From positions 1 through 53,734 of the forward strand of contig JARGOG010000029.1 in the NCBI GenBank assembly GCA_029212785.1: DNA of 53,734 nt, given 5' to 3'. The DNA is from Thalassobaculaceae bacterium (GTDB lineage Bacteria; Pseudomonadota; Alphaproteobacteria; Thalassobaculales; Thalassobaculaceae). Position 1 is the stretch's first letter, and the number at the start of each line of letters is the position of its first letter. Below, one piece after another: positions 1 through 8,957 of this stretch. The notes below the pieces were generated by a model that had not been told where the DNA came from, ran no database searches, and was given only the letters and a program-made list of their open reading frames with translations. Position numbers and translations under genes: made by a program.

Positions 1-758
1 TCTTCTTCTGGGAATACATCCACCGGGTCTGGGGCCGGCTGATCGGCATCGTCTTTGCGCTGCCGTTCCTGGTCTTCCTGATCACCGGCCGGATTGAGCG
101 GGCGTTGGCGCCGCGGCTGGCGCTGCTGTTTGTGCTCGGCGGCATCCAGGGCGCGATCGGCTGGTGGATGGTGACCTCCGGCCTGGTGGACGAGGCCCGG
201 GTCAGTCCCTACCGCCTGGCGGTCCACCTCTCCATGGCCTTTCTCATCCTCGGCCTGCTGCTGTGGACCGCCCTGGGCCTCGTTCAGAAGCCGTCCGGCG
301 GCACCCGCAGCCAGAGGATCGGCGCCGGCCATGTGCTGGCGGCGATCTCCATTACCGTGGTGCTGGGCGCCTTCGTCGCCGGGACTGATGCCGGCTTCGC
401 CTACAACACCTTCCCGCTGATGGCCGGAGAGTTCGTGCCCGAGGGATATTGGAGTTCCGATCTCGGCTGGCGCACCTTGGTCGAGCATGTGCCCGCGGTT
501 CAGTTTCATCACCGCTGGGTCGCCGTTCTGACCGCGTTGCTGACCCTGGCTTTCGTCGCCCGGAACCGCGGTAAGGTGGAGGGGCCGGCAAAACTGGCGT
601 TGACCCTGCTCGCCGTGGCGGTTCTGTGCCAAGTCGCCCTCGGCATTTCCGCGCTGCTTGCGGTGGTGCCGGTCTGGCTCGGAGCTCTCCATCAGGCGGG
701 GGCGGTGGTGCTGTTCAGCGTGGCGGTGTGGGGGCGGTTCGCCTTGCGCGAGCCCTGA
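1..758 (+). CDS. ctaA: Heme A synthase (COX15/CtaA family), 5' end missing
   Basis: The reading frame is open from the first complete codon at position 3, so the gene begins outside the window. The visible part, about 250 residues, starts within the family-typical stretch 'FFWEYIHRVWGRLIG', followed by hydrophobic transmembrane segments. Conserved histidines occur in 'VHLSMAF', 'FHHRWVA' and 'LHQAGAV'; histidines of this kind ligate heme in this family. The enzyme oxidises heme O to heme A in the inner membrane for aa3-type cytochrome oxidase. No cytochrome oxidase genes are visible downstream, so any cta/cox cluster would lie to the left. The family call is strong; the start and N-terminal half cannot be judged. 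Confidence 0.93.
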   Translation, partial: FFWEYIHRVWGRLIGIVFALPFLVFLITGRIERALAPRLALLFVLGGIQGAIGWWMVTSGLVDEARVSPYRLAVHLSMAFLILGLLLWTALGLVQKPSGGTRSQRIGAGHVLAAISITVVLGAFVAGTDAGFAYNTFPLMAGEFVPEGYWSSDLGWRTLVEHVPAVQFHHRWVAVLTALLTLAFVARNRGKVEGPAKLALTLLAVAVLCQVALGISALLAVVPVWLGALHQAGAVVLFSVAVWGRFALREP

Positions 759-813
759 TTCAGCGATCCACTACCGGCTTCATGGCGCGCCGCGCGCCAA
801 GCAGGAGCCGCGC

Positions 814-1845
814 ATGAAGGTCAACCGCAGCGACTTCGACAGGGCCGTAGAACTGAGCGGCCTCTCCGCCGAGCAAGGGGACGTTCTGTGGGGTCGACTG
901 GAGGAAACGGCCCCCGGCGCCTCGTTCACCGGGGTGAATGTCCTATTCTACGCTGGCGCCCTGATCGTCATCGCGGCGATGACGCTCTATGTCGGCCAGC
1001 ATTGGGACGGTCTCTCCGGACTGGCGATCGCCGCGATCGGCATGATCTATGGCGCAGTGTTCCTGATCGCCGGCGACCTGCTGACGCGCCGTGATGGCAT
1101 GCGGGTGCCCGGAGGCCTCTGCGTGACGGTCGCGCTGGCGATGGTTCCGATGACCGTCTACGGCCTCCAGTACGAGGCTGGTCTCTGGCTCGATGCCGAG
1201 CCGGGTGAGTACGGCGACTTCACGCGATACATCGAGGGTGGCTGGTTCGCCATGGAGGTTGTCACCCTGGTCGTCGGTGCCGCGCTCTTGCGCGTCTACC
1301 GCTTTCCGTTCTTGGTCTTCGTGATCGGCGTGGTGCTGTGGTTCATGTCGATGGACATCGCGCCACTGCTGGTGGAGGAGCGGGCCGACTATTTCGAGAT
1401 CCGCCGCATGGTGTCGATGATCTTCGGCATCCCGGTGCTGATCGTCGCCTATCTGGTCGATCTGGGCTTCCGCCGGGATTACGCCTTCTGGCTCTACCTC
1501 TTCGGCATGCTGGCGTTCTGGGGCGGTCTGACTCTGTCGGAGGCCGAAACCGAATTCGCGCGGTTCCTCTACTGTCTGCTGAACGTCGTCCTGATCGCGC
1601 TGTCGGTGTTCCTGCGCCGCCGAGTGTTCATGGTCTTCGGAATCCTGGGTGTCATGGGCTATCTCGGCTACCTCGCCTTCCGGTTATTCGAGGACTCGCC
1701 CTGGTTCCCGTTCGCGCTCAGCGGGCTCGGCATCCTGGTGCTGCTGATCGGCTACGCGGCCCTGAAGAACCGCGAGCGGTTGGCGACTTGGGCGGACTCG
1801 GCGATCCCGCCGGCCTTGCGTTCCGTTCGCCCCGAGCGTGCCTGA
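814..1845 (+). CDS. DUF2157-like multi-pass membrane protein
   Basis: A 343-residue protein with a short soluble N-terminus (about 40 residues, 'MKVNRSDFDRAVELSGLS') followed by about nine hydrophobic segments. This soluble-helix-then-membrane layout resembles DUF2157 membrane proteins, whose function is unknown. The ATG at 814 is preferred over earlier in-frame starts because 'CAGGAG' lies just upstream and the earlier codons overlap ctaA in another frame. The gene lies 55 bases after ctaA on the same strand and could be cotranscribed with it. Its stop directly abuts the stop of the convergent helicase gene. Assignment to DUF2157 rests on general resemblance, not on a diagnostic motif. Confidence 0.7.
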   Translation: MKVNRSDFDRAVELSGLSAEQGDVLWGRLEETAPGASFTGVNVLFYAGALIVIAAMTLYVGQHWDGLSGLAIAAIGMIYGAVFLIAGDLLTRRDGMRVPGGLCVTVALAMVPMTVYGLQYEAGLWLDAEPGEYGDFTRYIEGGWFAMEVVTLVVGAALLRVYRFPFLVFVIGVVLWFMSMDIAPLLVEERADYFEIRRMVSMIFGIPVLIVAYLVDLGFRRDYAFWLYLFGMLAFWGGLTLSEAETEFARFLYCLLNVVLIALSVFLRRRVFMVFGILGVMGYLGYLAFRLFEDSPWFPFALSGLGILVLLIGYAALKNRERLATWADSAIPPALRSVRPERA

Positions 1846-4593
1846 TCAGGGGTGGTTGAGAAACGCCGCCGTCTCGGCCGCGGCCTCGGCCAGGCCGCAG
1901 CGCCTCACCGGCACGTCCGGTGGGAAGGCGCCGAGCAGGCGGCTTGGCATGCTGGGGTCGAGCAGAACGAACACACCCTTGTCGTCGGCCCGGCGGATCA
2001 GCCGGCCGAACGCCTGCTTGAGGCGCAGCCGGGTCAGCATGTCGGTATAGGCGTTGCCGCCGAAGGCCGCGCGGCGGGCGCGGTACAGGATGTCCGGGCG
2101 CGGCCACGGCACCCGGTCGAACACGATCAGCTTCAGGCTGTCCCCCGGCACGTCGACCCCGTCGCGCACCGCATCGGTGCCAAGCAGACAGCTCTCCGGC
2201 TCGGCCCGGAAAATGTCGATCAGAGTGGCGAGGTTCATGCCGTCCACATGCTGGGCATAGAGCGGCAGCCCGGCCTGATCCATCGGACCGGCGATGCGGT
2301 GATGGACCTGCCGCAGCCGGCTGATCGCGGTGAACAGGCCGAGCGCGCCGCCGTGGGAGGCCTGGAACAGGGTGCGGTAGGCGGCGGCCACCTGGTCGAA
2401 ATCGTCCTTGCGCACGTCGCCGACGATGAAAACACGGGTGCGGTTGGGGTAGTCGAAGGGGGAGGCGACGGCGGTGCGGATCGCCGGCGTCGGCAGATGC
2501 AGGGAGCCGGTACGGGTCTCCGCCGCATGCCAGTCCAGATCGTCGTTGCCGGTGCCGTCGCGCAGGGTGGCCGAGGTCACGACCAGACCGTGGGCGGTCT
2601 TCGCCACGGTCTCGGTGAAGGGCCGGGTCGGGTCGATCCAGTGGCGGTGCAGGCCGATATCGATGTCGCGGCCCTCGATCCGCTCCACCGCCATCCAGTC
2701 GACGAACTCGGCCGGGGTCTCCGCCTCCAGACTGGTGAGCATGGAGCGCCAGCCCTCAACCATGGACTCGCCCCGCCGGGTTAGCGACCGGGCCGCCGCC
2801 TCGATCCGCAGTCGTGTCGCGGTTTCCATCTCTTCGGCCTGCTCGTCCATCATCGCCAGCAGGTCCTTGCGCAGGACCAGCATCGGCTCGACCAGATGGC
2901 GCAGGGCCCCCTCCAGGGTGCGGGCCGTCGCTTCCAGCCCCTCGACCGGCGGTCGGGTCTCGGATTCCAGGCCGTAGGGCGAGCGTGGATCGGTCGAGCG
3001 GGCGTAGACTTGCTGGCGGACCATGAGCAGAAAGGCTTCCGTCGGTCCCTTTGGCTGGGCGTCGGAGATGCGGTTCATCCATCCCTCGCCAGGCAGGGCG
3101 CGGGCCGCTTCCTCGATCGCGTCGACGGCTTCCAACGCGGCCGGCCGGTCGGCGATCAGCTCTTCCACCCGCCGGCGCAGGCCCCGGGCCCGGCCGCCAC
3201 GCCGGGTCTCGGCCCCGAGCAACCAACGCCGCAACTCGACGGACTCGAGCGCCGACAGATGCGCGGAGAACGCGCTGTCGGCGGCATCGAAAACGTGATG
3301 ACCCTCGTCGAATACGTAGCGGGTCGGCACATGGGCGTCGTCGACCCCGCCCAGGGCCGCCTGGATCATGACCAGGGCGTGGTTGGCGACGACGATCCGG
3401 GCGCGCCGGGCACGGCGGACCGAGCGTTCGATGAAGCACTTGTTGTAATGCGGGCAGGCGGAATAGACGCACTCGCCCCGCCGATCGGCGAGCCCAAGGG
3501 TGCGGCCGCGGCCCAGAATGTCGGAAAGCCAGGCCGGGAAGTCGCCGCCCTGCAGGTCGCCGTCCCGCGTCGCCCGCGCCCAACGCGCCATCAGGCCAAG
3601 GGCGGTGGCGTATTGCGGTTGCATCGGCAGGGTGCGGATCGCCTCTTCCAGGTTCAGCAGGCAGAGATAATTCTCCCGCCCCTTGCGCACGACCACTTTC
3701 AGCGCCTTGCCGACGGGGTCCGGGTAGAGCCGGTCGAGTTCGCCGTCGATCTGGTGCTGCAGGTTGCGGGTATAGGTGGAGATCCATACCGCGCCTTCGT
3801 TCTTCTCGGCCCAGACTGAGGCGGGGGCGAGGTAGCCCATGGTCTTGCCCACACCCGTGCCGGCCTCGGCCAGCACCAGGGTCGGCTCGTCCTCGCGTTC
3901 GCGCGGACGGAACGCGGCGGCGGTGGCGGCGGCATAGTCGGCCTGGGACGGGCGTGGCTCGGCCGCGCTCCCCAGCATGTCGGCGAGGCGGACCCGAGCC
4001 TCGCTCTCGCCGACCGGTTCGTGGCCGGCGGGTGCCTGGGGCGCGTGTTCCGACCATTCCTGCAGTTCGCGCCAGACCTCCATCGTCGCCGGGCGGATCG
4101 GCGCCGGCGGTCCAGGCTCGGGCTCGCCCAGCGCCAGAAGGATCAGACGGCCCCAGCCCCAGCCGCCGTCATGCATGGCCTTGGCGATCGGCCTTGCCCA
4201 GCGATCCCGCTCGCCCAGCGCCTGGCGTTCCGGCAGTTCGGCCAACAAGGCGTCGGCGACGGCCAGCAGGGTGTCCGGCGCATCGTCCAGATGGAGCGGC
4301 GGGGCAATCCCCACCGCTTCGGCCAGGCCGCGCGGAGTCGGCAGGCAGAAGGTCGCCGGCCGCACGAAGGCGAACAGTTCCAGCACGTCGAGGGCGGCGA
4401 CCTGCTCGACCCCGAGCCGGCGGGCAATGGAGCGGGCGTGGCAGACCACAGGCGGTGCCTCGTGTGCCCTGAGGGCCGCCCGTGACGGGGTGAGATGCTC
4501 GATCCGGCCGTCCGGCATCCGCCACGCCGTTCCTACCGGGGAGGCGTGCAGGGCATCAAGCTGGCTGATCTCGCGGGCGACGGGGGAACGCAT
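1846..4593 (-). CDS. DinG/XPD-like ATP-dependent DNA helicase
   Basis: A 915-residue superfamily 2 helicase of the iron-sulfur (Rad3/XPD/DinG) class. Walker A is 'GTGVGKT' at about residues 245-251 and the DEAH-type box is 'DEGHH' near 429. Four cysteines near residues 311, 375, 380 and 386 lie between them, where this class carries its 4Fe-4S cluster. The C-terminal motor half has 'VVTSATL' and 'QAFGRLIRR' (motif VI). About 220 residues precede the motor and contain no domain I can name. Relatives unwind DNA 5' to 3', including R-loops and damaged substrates. It is convergent with the DUF2157 gene and diverges from the adenylate cyclase gene. The family is clear; the exact in vivo role is not. 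Confidence 0.9.
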   Translation of the reverse strand: MRSPVAREISQLDALHASPVGTAWRMPDGRIEHLTPSRAALRAHEAPPVVCHARSIARRLGVEQVAALDVLELFAFVRPATFCLPTPRGLAEAVGIAPPLHLDDAPDTLLAVADALLAELPERQALGERDRWARPIAKAMHDGGWGWGRLILLALGEPEPGPPAPIRPATMEVWRELQEWSEHAPQAPAGHEPVGESEARVRLADMLGSAAEPRPSQADYAAATAAAFRPREREDEPTLVLAEAGTGVGKTMGYLAPASVWAEKNEGAVWISTYTRNLQHQIDGELDRLYPDPVGKALKVVVRKGRENYLCLLNLEEAIRTLPMQPQYATALGLMARWARATRDGDLQGGDFPAWLSDILGRGRTLGLADRRGECVYSACPHYNKCFIERSVRRARRARIVVANHALVMIQAALGGVDDAHVPTRYVFDEGHHVFDAADSAFSAHLSALESVELRRWLLGAETRRGGRARGLRRRVEELIADRPAALEAVDAIEEAARALPGEGWMNRISDAQPKGPTEAFLLMVRQQVYARSTDPRSPYGLESETRPPVEGLEATARTLEGALRHLVEPMLVLRKDLLAMMDEQAEEMETATRLRIEAAARSLTRRGESMVEGWRSMLTSLEAETPAEFVDWMAVERIEGRDIDIGLHRHWIDPTRPFTETVAKTAHGLVVTSATLRDGTGNDDLDWHAAETRTGSLHLPTPAIRTAVASPFDYPNRTRVFIVGDVRKDDFDQVAAAYRTLFQASHGGALGLFTAISRLRQVHHRIAGPMDQAGLPLYAQHVDGMNLATLIDIFRAEPESCLLGTDAVRDGVDVPGDSLKLIVFDRVPWPRPDILYRARRAAFGGNAYTDMLTRLRLKQAFGRLIRRADDKGVFVLLDPSMPSRLLGAFPPDVPVRRCGLAEAAAETAAFLNHP

Positions 4594-4685
4594 GGGTCTC
4601 GTCTAGCAGGCTGCCGAAAGGTTTGAAAGCAAGCGTCCGCCACGGGTACGCTCACCGGGTTGCGCATCCACCGGGGACCGGCGAT

Positions 4686-5876
4686 ATGGCAGATATGGGT
4701 GCCCGGGAGACAAGGCTGCGCGCGCTCGAGGAGCAGTTGATCGACTGTGCGCTGAAACGCGCCGATGTGGAGACGATCATCACGCTCAGCGCCGAGGCAT
4801 TGAGCTCTGTCGGGGTCGCGGTGGACGAGGTCCGGCTCGGCGCGCGCACCCTGCATCCGGAGATCGACGCGATCGGTGTGACCTGGACGGCGCACCACGC
4901 GCCGGATAGCGGCGTTTGGCGCCATGACGACGAGTCGCGCGACATCTGGCTGAACAGCCCCCTCTACCACATGCTCAACCGCCACGAGTTCCGTATGCAC
5001 CGACCGCTGCGGGACCCGGATTGTCCGATGGATTTTCCGGTCTTCCCTGAATTGCGGGACGAAGGCTTCACCGATTACCTCGCCCATCTGGTGACGGTCG
5101 GCAAAGAGAGCGCCGAACGGCCGGAAGGCTTCATCATTCGCTGGCTGTCACGCGCGCCCGAAGGGTTCGGGGCAGAGGATCTGGCGACCCTGGACCGGAT
5201 TGTCTTCCGCATCGTCGCTGCTTGCGAACCGGGGCGCGAACGGGCGATGGCGCACGATCTGCTCGCCGCCTATCTCGGGCCGCGCTCCGGCTCCGCGGTG
5301 CTGAGCGGATCGGTGCAGCCCGGCCACACCCAGTCGCTGGCGGCGGTGATCCTGGTGGCCGATCTCGCCGGAGTCACCGCCGCCAGCGATACCATGCCGG
5401 GCGCACAACTGGTGGACTTCCTGGATCGGCACTTCGACGCGATGGTGCCGCCGGTGGATGCCGAGGGCGGGGAGATCCTGGCGTTCCTCGGCGACGGCTT
5501 CCTCGCCGCGTTCGATGCGGCGGGGGATCCCGGAGCCGCCTGCGCGCGCGGTGTGGCGGCGGCACGGTCCATTTACCGCCGGGTGGAAGCACTGCGGCGA
5601 TCCGACCCGACCGCGCTGCCGGTCGATATCTCCCTGCATATCGGCACGGTGCGCTACGGCAATGTCGGGGCTGGCGGTCGCCAGGCCTTCACCGTGATCG
5701 GACCCGCCGTGAACCTGGCGAGCCGGATCGAATCACTGTGCGGCCCGCTCGGCTGTCCGATCCTGATATCCGCCGACGTGGCTGCCTATCTCGACCAGTC
5801 CGATGTGCAGGAAATGGGTGACCATGCTGTACGAGGCATGGCGTCACCGGTTCCACTGTTTTCCTTGAAAAGATAG
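4686..5876 (+). CDS. Class III adenylate/guanylate cyclase
   Basis: A soluble protein of 396 residues from the ATG at 4686; an in-frame TTG at 4623 is possible but less convincing. About 210 N-terminal residues form an unnamed regulatory region. The C-terminal class III cyclase domain follows: first metal-binding Asp in 'ILVADLAG' (about residue 225), second in 'FLGDGFLAAF' (about 269), and the transition-state Asn/Arg motif in 'VNLASRIE' (about 342). All catalytic positions I can identify are present, so activity making cAMP (or cGMP) is expected. No transmembrane segment is seen. A CRP-type palindrome lies upstream of carD in this same window, consistent with cAMP signalling in this organism. 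The substrate cannot be settled by eye. Confidence 0.88.
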   Translation: MADMGARETRLRALEEQLIDCALKRADVETIITLSAEALSSVGVAVDEVRLGARTLHPEIDAIGVTWTAHHAPDSGVWRHDDESRDIWLNSPLYHMLNRHEFRMHRPLRDPDCPMDFPVFPELRDEGFTDYLAHLVTVGKESAERPEGFIIRWLSRAPEGFGAEDLATLDRIVFRIVAACEPGRERAMAHDLLAAYLGPRSGSAVLSGSVQPGHTQSLAAVILVADLAGVTAASDTMPGAQLVDFLDRHFDAMVPPVDAEGGEILAFLGDGFLAAFDAAGDPGAACARGVAAARSIYRRVEALRRSDPTALPVDISLHIGTVRYGNVGAGGRQAFTVIGPAVNLASRIESLCGPLGCPILISADVAAYLDQSDVQEMGDHAVRGMASPVPLFSLKR

Positions 5877-5883
5877 GAATAGT

Positions 5884-5929
5884 CCGGCAATTATCCGGAT
5901 ATGGACGATATTGACCGGAAAATTATCGG
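5884..5929. promoter_or_regulatory. Two similar 15-bp elements across the lrp start (possible operator)
   Basis: The element 'CCGGCAATTATCCGG' at 5884-5898 recurs as 'CCGGAAAATTATCGG' at 5915-5929. The second copy lies inside the first codons of the Lrp gene. The spacing is 31 bp, close to three helical turns. Lrp/AsnC proteins typically bind AT-rich-centred sites on one helical face near their own promoters, so an autoregulatory operator is plausible. This is inference from layout only. Confidence 0.35.
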
Positions 5930-6365
5930 TTTGGCGCAAGTATTCGGCCGCGCGACCAATGCCGAGATCGCCGGGGCCTGCGGGCTCTCCGTCTCGGCGG
6001 CGAACGAGCGGCTGAAGCGCCTGCAGGAGCGCGGCGTGATCACCGGATGGTCGGCGCGGATCGATCCGGACGCGGTCGACCTCGGGTTGCTGGCCTTCAT
6101 GTTCGTGGAGATCGACCGTACCGAGCACAACGAGCGGTTCCTCGCGGCGGCGGCCCTGATGCCGGAGGTGCTGGAACTGCACCACGTCACCGGCGAATGG
6201 TCGTATCTGCTGAAGATTCGGGCGCGAGACACGAAGGCACTGGAGGCGCTGATCACCGGGCGGGTCAAGGCGCTGCCAGGCGTGGTGCGCAGCATCACCC
6301 ATATCGCGCTGTCCTCAACCAAGGACAACGGGCCGCTTCCGGTGGGAGCCACCGGCGATGGCTGA
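5901..6365 (+). CDS. Lrp/AsnC-family transcriptional regulator
   Basis: A 154-residue protein with the Lrp architecture. An N-terminal winged helix-turn-helix (about residues 1-55, 'NAEIAGACGLSVSAANERLK') is followed by a ligand-binding RAM domain ('HHVTGEWSYLLKIRARD' and the closing 'LPGVVRSITHIAL'). Such proteins sense amino acids and control their transport or metabolism. The gene overlaps the following LysE exporter by 8 bases, so the two are cotranscribed and translationally coupled. The usual arrangement is a sensor controlling export of its own ligand. No clear Shine-Dalgarno precedes the ATG. A pair of similar repeats spans the start and may be its operator. Confidence 0.93.
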   Translation: MDDIDRKIIGLAQVFGRATNAEIAGACGLSVSAANERLKRLQERGVITGWSARIDPDAVDLGLLAFMFVEIDRTEHNERFLAAAALMPEVLELHHVTGEWSYLLKIRARDTKALEALITGRVKALPGVVRSITHIALSSTKDNGPLPVGATGDG

Positions 6366-6999
6366 CTGGGGGCTCGGGCCGTTCGGACAGGGGCTTCTGT
6401 TCGGTCTGGCGCTGGCGATGCCGGTCGGCGCGATCGGCCTGCTCTGCATCCGCCGCTCGCTGGAGCACGGCTTCACCACCGGCTTCGCCACCGGCATGGG
6501 GGCGGCGGTGGCCGACGCGACCTATGGCGCGGTGGCGGCGTTCGGTATGACGGCGGTCTCCGATTTCCTGCTGGCCTGGCAGACGATACTGGCCCTTGTC
6601 GGCGGCGCGGTGCTGATCTGGCTCGGCATGCAGTCCTGGCGAACCCGAGCGCGCGGTCCGGCGACGACCAGTCCGGTTGGCCCGCACCCGCTCATGGCCT
6701 TCTGCCAGACGGTCGGCCTCACGCTCGCCAACCCGCAGACGATTCTGACCTTTGTCGCCCTGTTCGCCGGGCTCGGCGTGGTACTGGGCGGCTCGGCGGA
6801 GTGGACGCCGGCCCTACTCCTGATCCTCGGCGTATTTCTCGGCTCCGGGATCTGGTGGCTGATTCTGGCGGGCGCCGTCGGCGGCGTGTTGCGCCGGCGG
6901 TTGAGCGAGGCGGCGATCGCTTGGATCAACCGGGGAGCAGGGGCGCTGATCGTGGGATTCGGCCTGTTGGCGATCGGCCGCGGTCTCGACCTCATCTAG
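6358..6999 (+). CDS. LysE/RhtB-family amino acid exporter
   Basis: A 213-residue inner-membrane protein with about six hydrophobic helices. Typical LysE-family features are 'LALAMPVGAIGLLCIRRSLEHG' near the N-terminus (only the GLLCIRRSLEHG core need be conserved), a hydrophilic loop near residue 100, and 'LTLANPQTILTF' in the middle. Members export basic or neutral amino acids, homoserine lactones or related metabolites. The start at 6358 overlaps the Lrp gene by 8 bases. The Lrp-LysE pairing supports amino acid export, but the substrate cannot be read from the sequence. Confidence 0.9.
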   Translation: MADWGLGPFGQGLLFGLALAMPVGAIGLLCIRRSLEHGFTTGFATGMGAAVADATYGAVAAFGMTAVSDFLLAWQTILALVGGAVLIWLGMQSWRTRARGPATTSPVGPHPLMAFCQTVGLTLANPQTILTFVALFAGLGVVLGGSAEWTPALLLILGVFLGSGIWWLILAGAVGGVLRRRLSEAAIAWINRGAGALIVGFGLLAIGRGLDLI

Positions 7000-7052
7000 G
7001 GCTTTCCAGGCCGCGAGGGCGATGCGGGGCGCGGTCCGGCGACGACGACCTT

Positions 7053-8036
7053 TTAGTTCAGTCGGAAAACCACCGGGACCATGGCTTCGCCGGCGACCGT
7101 CTGGCCGCCGCGTCTTGCCGGTTGGAACGTCCAGGTGGCGATCGTGCCGGTTGCCGCGTCGTCGAGCACGCCGTGGCCGCTGCTCTCGGCGATGGCGATG
7201 CGGATCGGACGGCCTTCGCGGTCTACGTCGACCCGCAGCACGACCCGGCCCTGCCAGCCCCGCTGACGGGCCCGATAGGGGTAGTCGGGCGCCGGGTTGG
7301 CGGCCGAGCCGAGGGCGAATTCCGCCCGGTCCGTGCCTCCATGCGACGCCGGCTGCGTGCCGGTCAGGGTCGCCAGGGATGTCGCTCGGCCGGCAGGTGC
7401 CTGCGCGGTTCGGGCGGCGGTCTCCACAGGGGTGCCGGTGGGGGCTCGGGCAAGGGCGGTCGGCTGAGCCTGAGTCTGCGCCGGCGCGGGTCGGGCGGCC
7501 GGGCGCGGTGGTTCGGCGATCGGCGCCGATACCGCGGCGGGTGCGACACGGTCGATCCGCACCTGGTCGATGACGACCTCGGCCATGGCGCTGGGCGGCG
7601 GGGTGCGATCGGCCGCGACAGCCGGCGCCTGCGTGGCTTGCCGGATTGGTTCGATGGTCGCCGGCACGACCTCGGCGGCGGCCGGCTTGGAGGTGTGAGT
7701 GGAGGCGACCGGCACGGGGGCCCGCACCGCCGGCGCGGCGGCTTCGGCCACCGGCATGGCGACCACCGGCGGCCCCGCCTGGCTGGGCGCGGTCGGCGCC
7801 GGCGCATGTGTGGTGGCACCCGGTGCCGGCGCCCGACCCGGTCGCGTGACCGTCACCATGACGACCTCGATCGGTCGCGGCACGGAGACCTCCTCGGCTC
7901 CCCAGAGCCCGATGGCGGCGGCGACGGCAACGCCGTGGATGGCGAGGGACGTCGCCACCGTGGCCAAGGCGACGAAAGGACGGCGGGGCTTTCCACACGG
8001 GATCGGGGGTAGCAGGCGGTCAGCGGCGCGTGGCAT
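7053..8036 (-). CDS. tonB: TonB-family energy transducer
   Basis: A 327-residue protein with TonB organisation. A single N-terminal membrane anchor lies at about residues 22-45. A long Pro/Ala/Thr-rich periplasmic linker follows (about 50-240). The C-terminal TonB domain contains 'PDYPYRARQRGWQGRV' and 'SSGHGVLDDAA' and ends in 'VVFRLN'. It transmits proton-motive energy from ExbB/ExbD to TonB-dependent outer-membrane receptors. A strong GGAGG precedes the start. The start overlaps the upstream ABC ATPase by 17 bases, so both are probably translated from one riboswitch-controlled mRNA. No exbB, exbD or receptor gene lies here. The context suggests dedicated use in cobalamin or other corrinoid uptake. 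Confidence 0.9.
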   Translation of the reverse strand: MPRAADRLLPPIPCGKPRRPFVALATVATSLAIHGVAVAAAIGLWGAEEVSVPRPIEVVMVTVTRPGRAPAPGATTHAPAPTAPSQAGPPVVAMPVAEAAAPAVRAPVPVASTHTSKPAAAEVVPATIEPIRQATQAPAVAADRTPPPSAMAEVVIDQVRIDRVAPAAVSAPIAEPPRPAARPAPAQTQAQPTALARAPTGTPVETAARTAQAPAGRATSLATLTGTQPASHGGTDRAEFALGSAANPAPDYPYRARQRGWQGRVVLRVDVDREGRPIRIAIAESSGHGVLDDAATGTIATWTFQPARRGGQTVAGEAMVPVVFRLN

Positions 8037-8868
8037 CGAGGCCTCCGCTAGGACCGTTGCCGCGTGTCCGCACCGTCCAGGGAACGATCAACGCGTCTTC
8101 ACCCTCGCCGATGCGCCGGGCCTCGACCTCGAAGGCGGTGGCGATTGTCTCCGGATCCAGGGCGGCGTCGGGCGTGCCCTCGGCCACCACGCGGCCTTCA
8201 TGCAGCACGTAGACCCGGTGGCAGAACCGGGCGGCCAGGGTCAGATCGTGCAGGACGACGAGGGTGCCGCGCCCGTCGCCGGCGAGCCGGTCGAGCAGCA
8301 GCATCGCCTCGAGCTGATGGCGTGGATCGAGCCCGGTCACCGGCTCGTCAAGCAGCAGCAGTTCGGGCGCGCCCGCCAGGACCCGGGCCAGCATGGCCCG
8401 CATGCGCTCGCCCCCGGACAGGGTGGTCACCGCGCGGTCGGCAAGATAGGTCGTGTCAGTGACGGCGAGGGCCTTGGCGACCGCCGCGTGATCCGCCTCG
8501 GCGATCCGCGACAGCGGTGACAGGAACGGGGTGCGGCCGAGCATCACGGTCTCGCGTACCGAGATCGGCCAGTCGCTGCGCGCGCTCTGCGGCAGATAGC
8601 CGATCCGCCGCGCCGTTGCCGCACGGTCGACGCGGGCAATCGGTTCGCCATCCAGGGTCACCGACCCGGCGGTGGGGTCGCTCAGGCGGGCGAGAATCCG
8701 CAGCAACGTACTCTTGCCGGACCCGTTCGGGCCAAGCAGCCCGACAACCTCGCCCGGACCAACGGTGAGGCTGACGCCGTCGAGCAGGGCCCGGTCACCG
8801 ACGTGCAGGCTCACGGCCTGCGCACTCAGACCGTTGGGATGAGGCGGGGGGCTGGAATTCTGGGACAT
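8020..8868 (-). CDS. ABC transporter ATPase, cobalamin/iron-chelate (BtuD/FecE) type
   Basis: A 282-residue ABC ATPase. Walker A is 'GPNGSGKST', the Q-loop lies in 'GYLPQSARSDWPISV', the signature is 'LSGGERMRAMLARVLAG', Walker B is 'LLLLDEPVTGLDP', and the H-loop is 'VVLHDLTLAARFC'. The sequence style is that of vitamin B12, heme and ferric-siderophore importers. A cobalamin riboswitch lies directly upstream and tonB overlaps downstream, which favours B12 or cobinamide import. No permease (BtuC-like) or binding protein (BtuF-like) gene adjoins it, which is unusual; these must be encoded elsewhere. Role is inferred mainly from the riboswitch. Confidence 0.88.
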   Translation of the reverse strand: MSQNSSPPPHPNGLSAQAVSLHVGDRALLDGVSLTVGPGEVVGLLGPNGSGKSTLLRILARLSDPTAGSVTLDGEPIARVDRAATARRIGYLPQSARSDWPISVRETVMLGRTPFLSPLSRIAEADHAAVAKALAVTDTTYLADRAVTTLSGGERMRAMLARVLAGAPELLLLDEPVTGLDPRHQLEAMLLLDRLAGDGRGTLVVLHDLTLAARFCHRVYVLHEGRVVAEGTPDAALDPETIATAFEVEARRIGEGEDALIVPWTVRTRGNGPSGGLDATRR

Positions 8869-8957
8869 GGGGCCGGTCCGATCACGATGGCGTAAACCGC
8901 CACCGTTCGAGCCACAGCCCTACCGTCGGAACACCCCGCCCGCCGGATGGTGACGCG

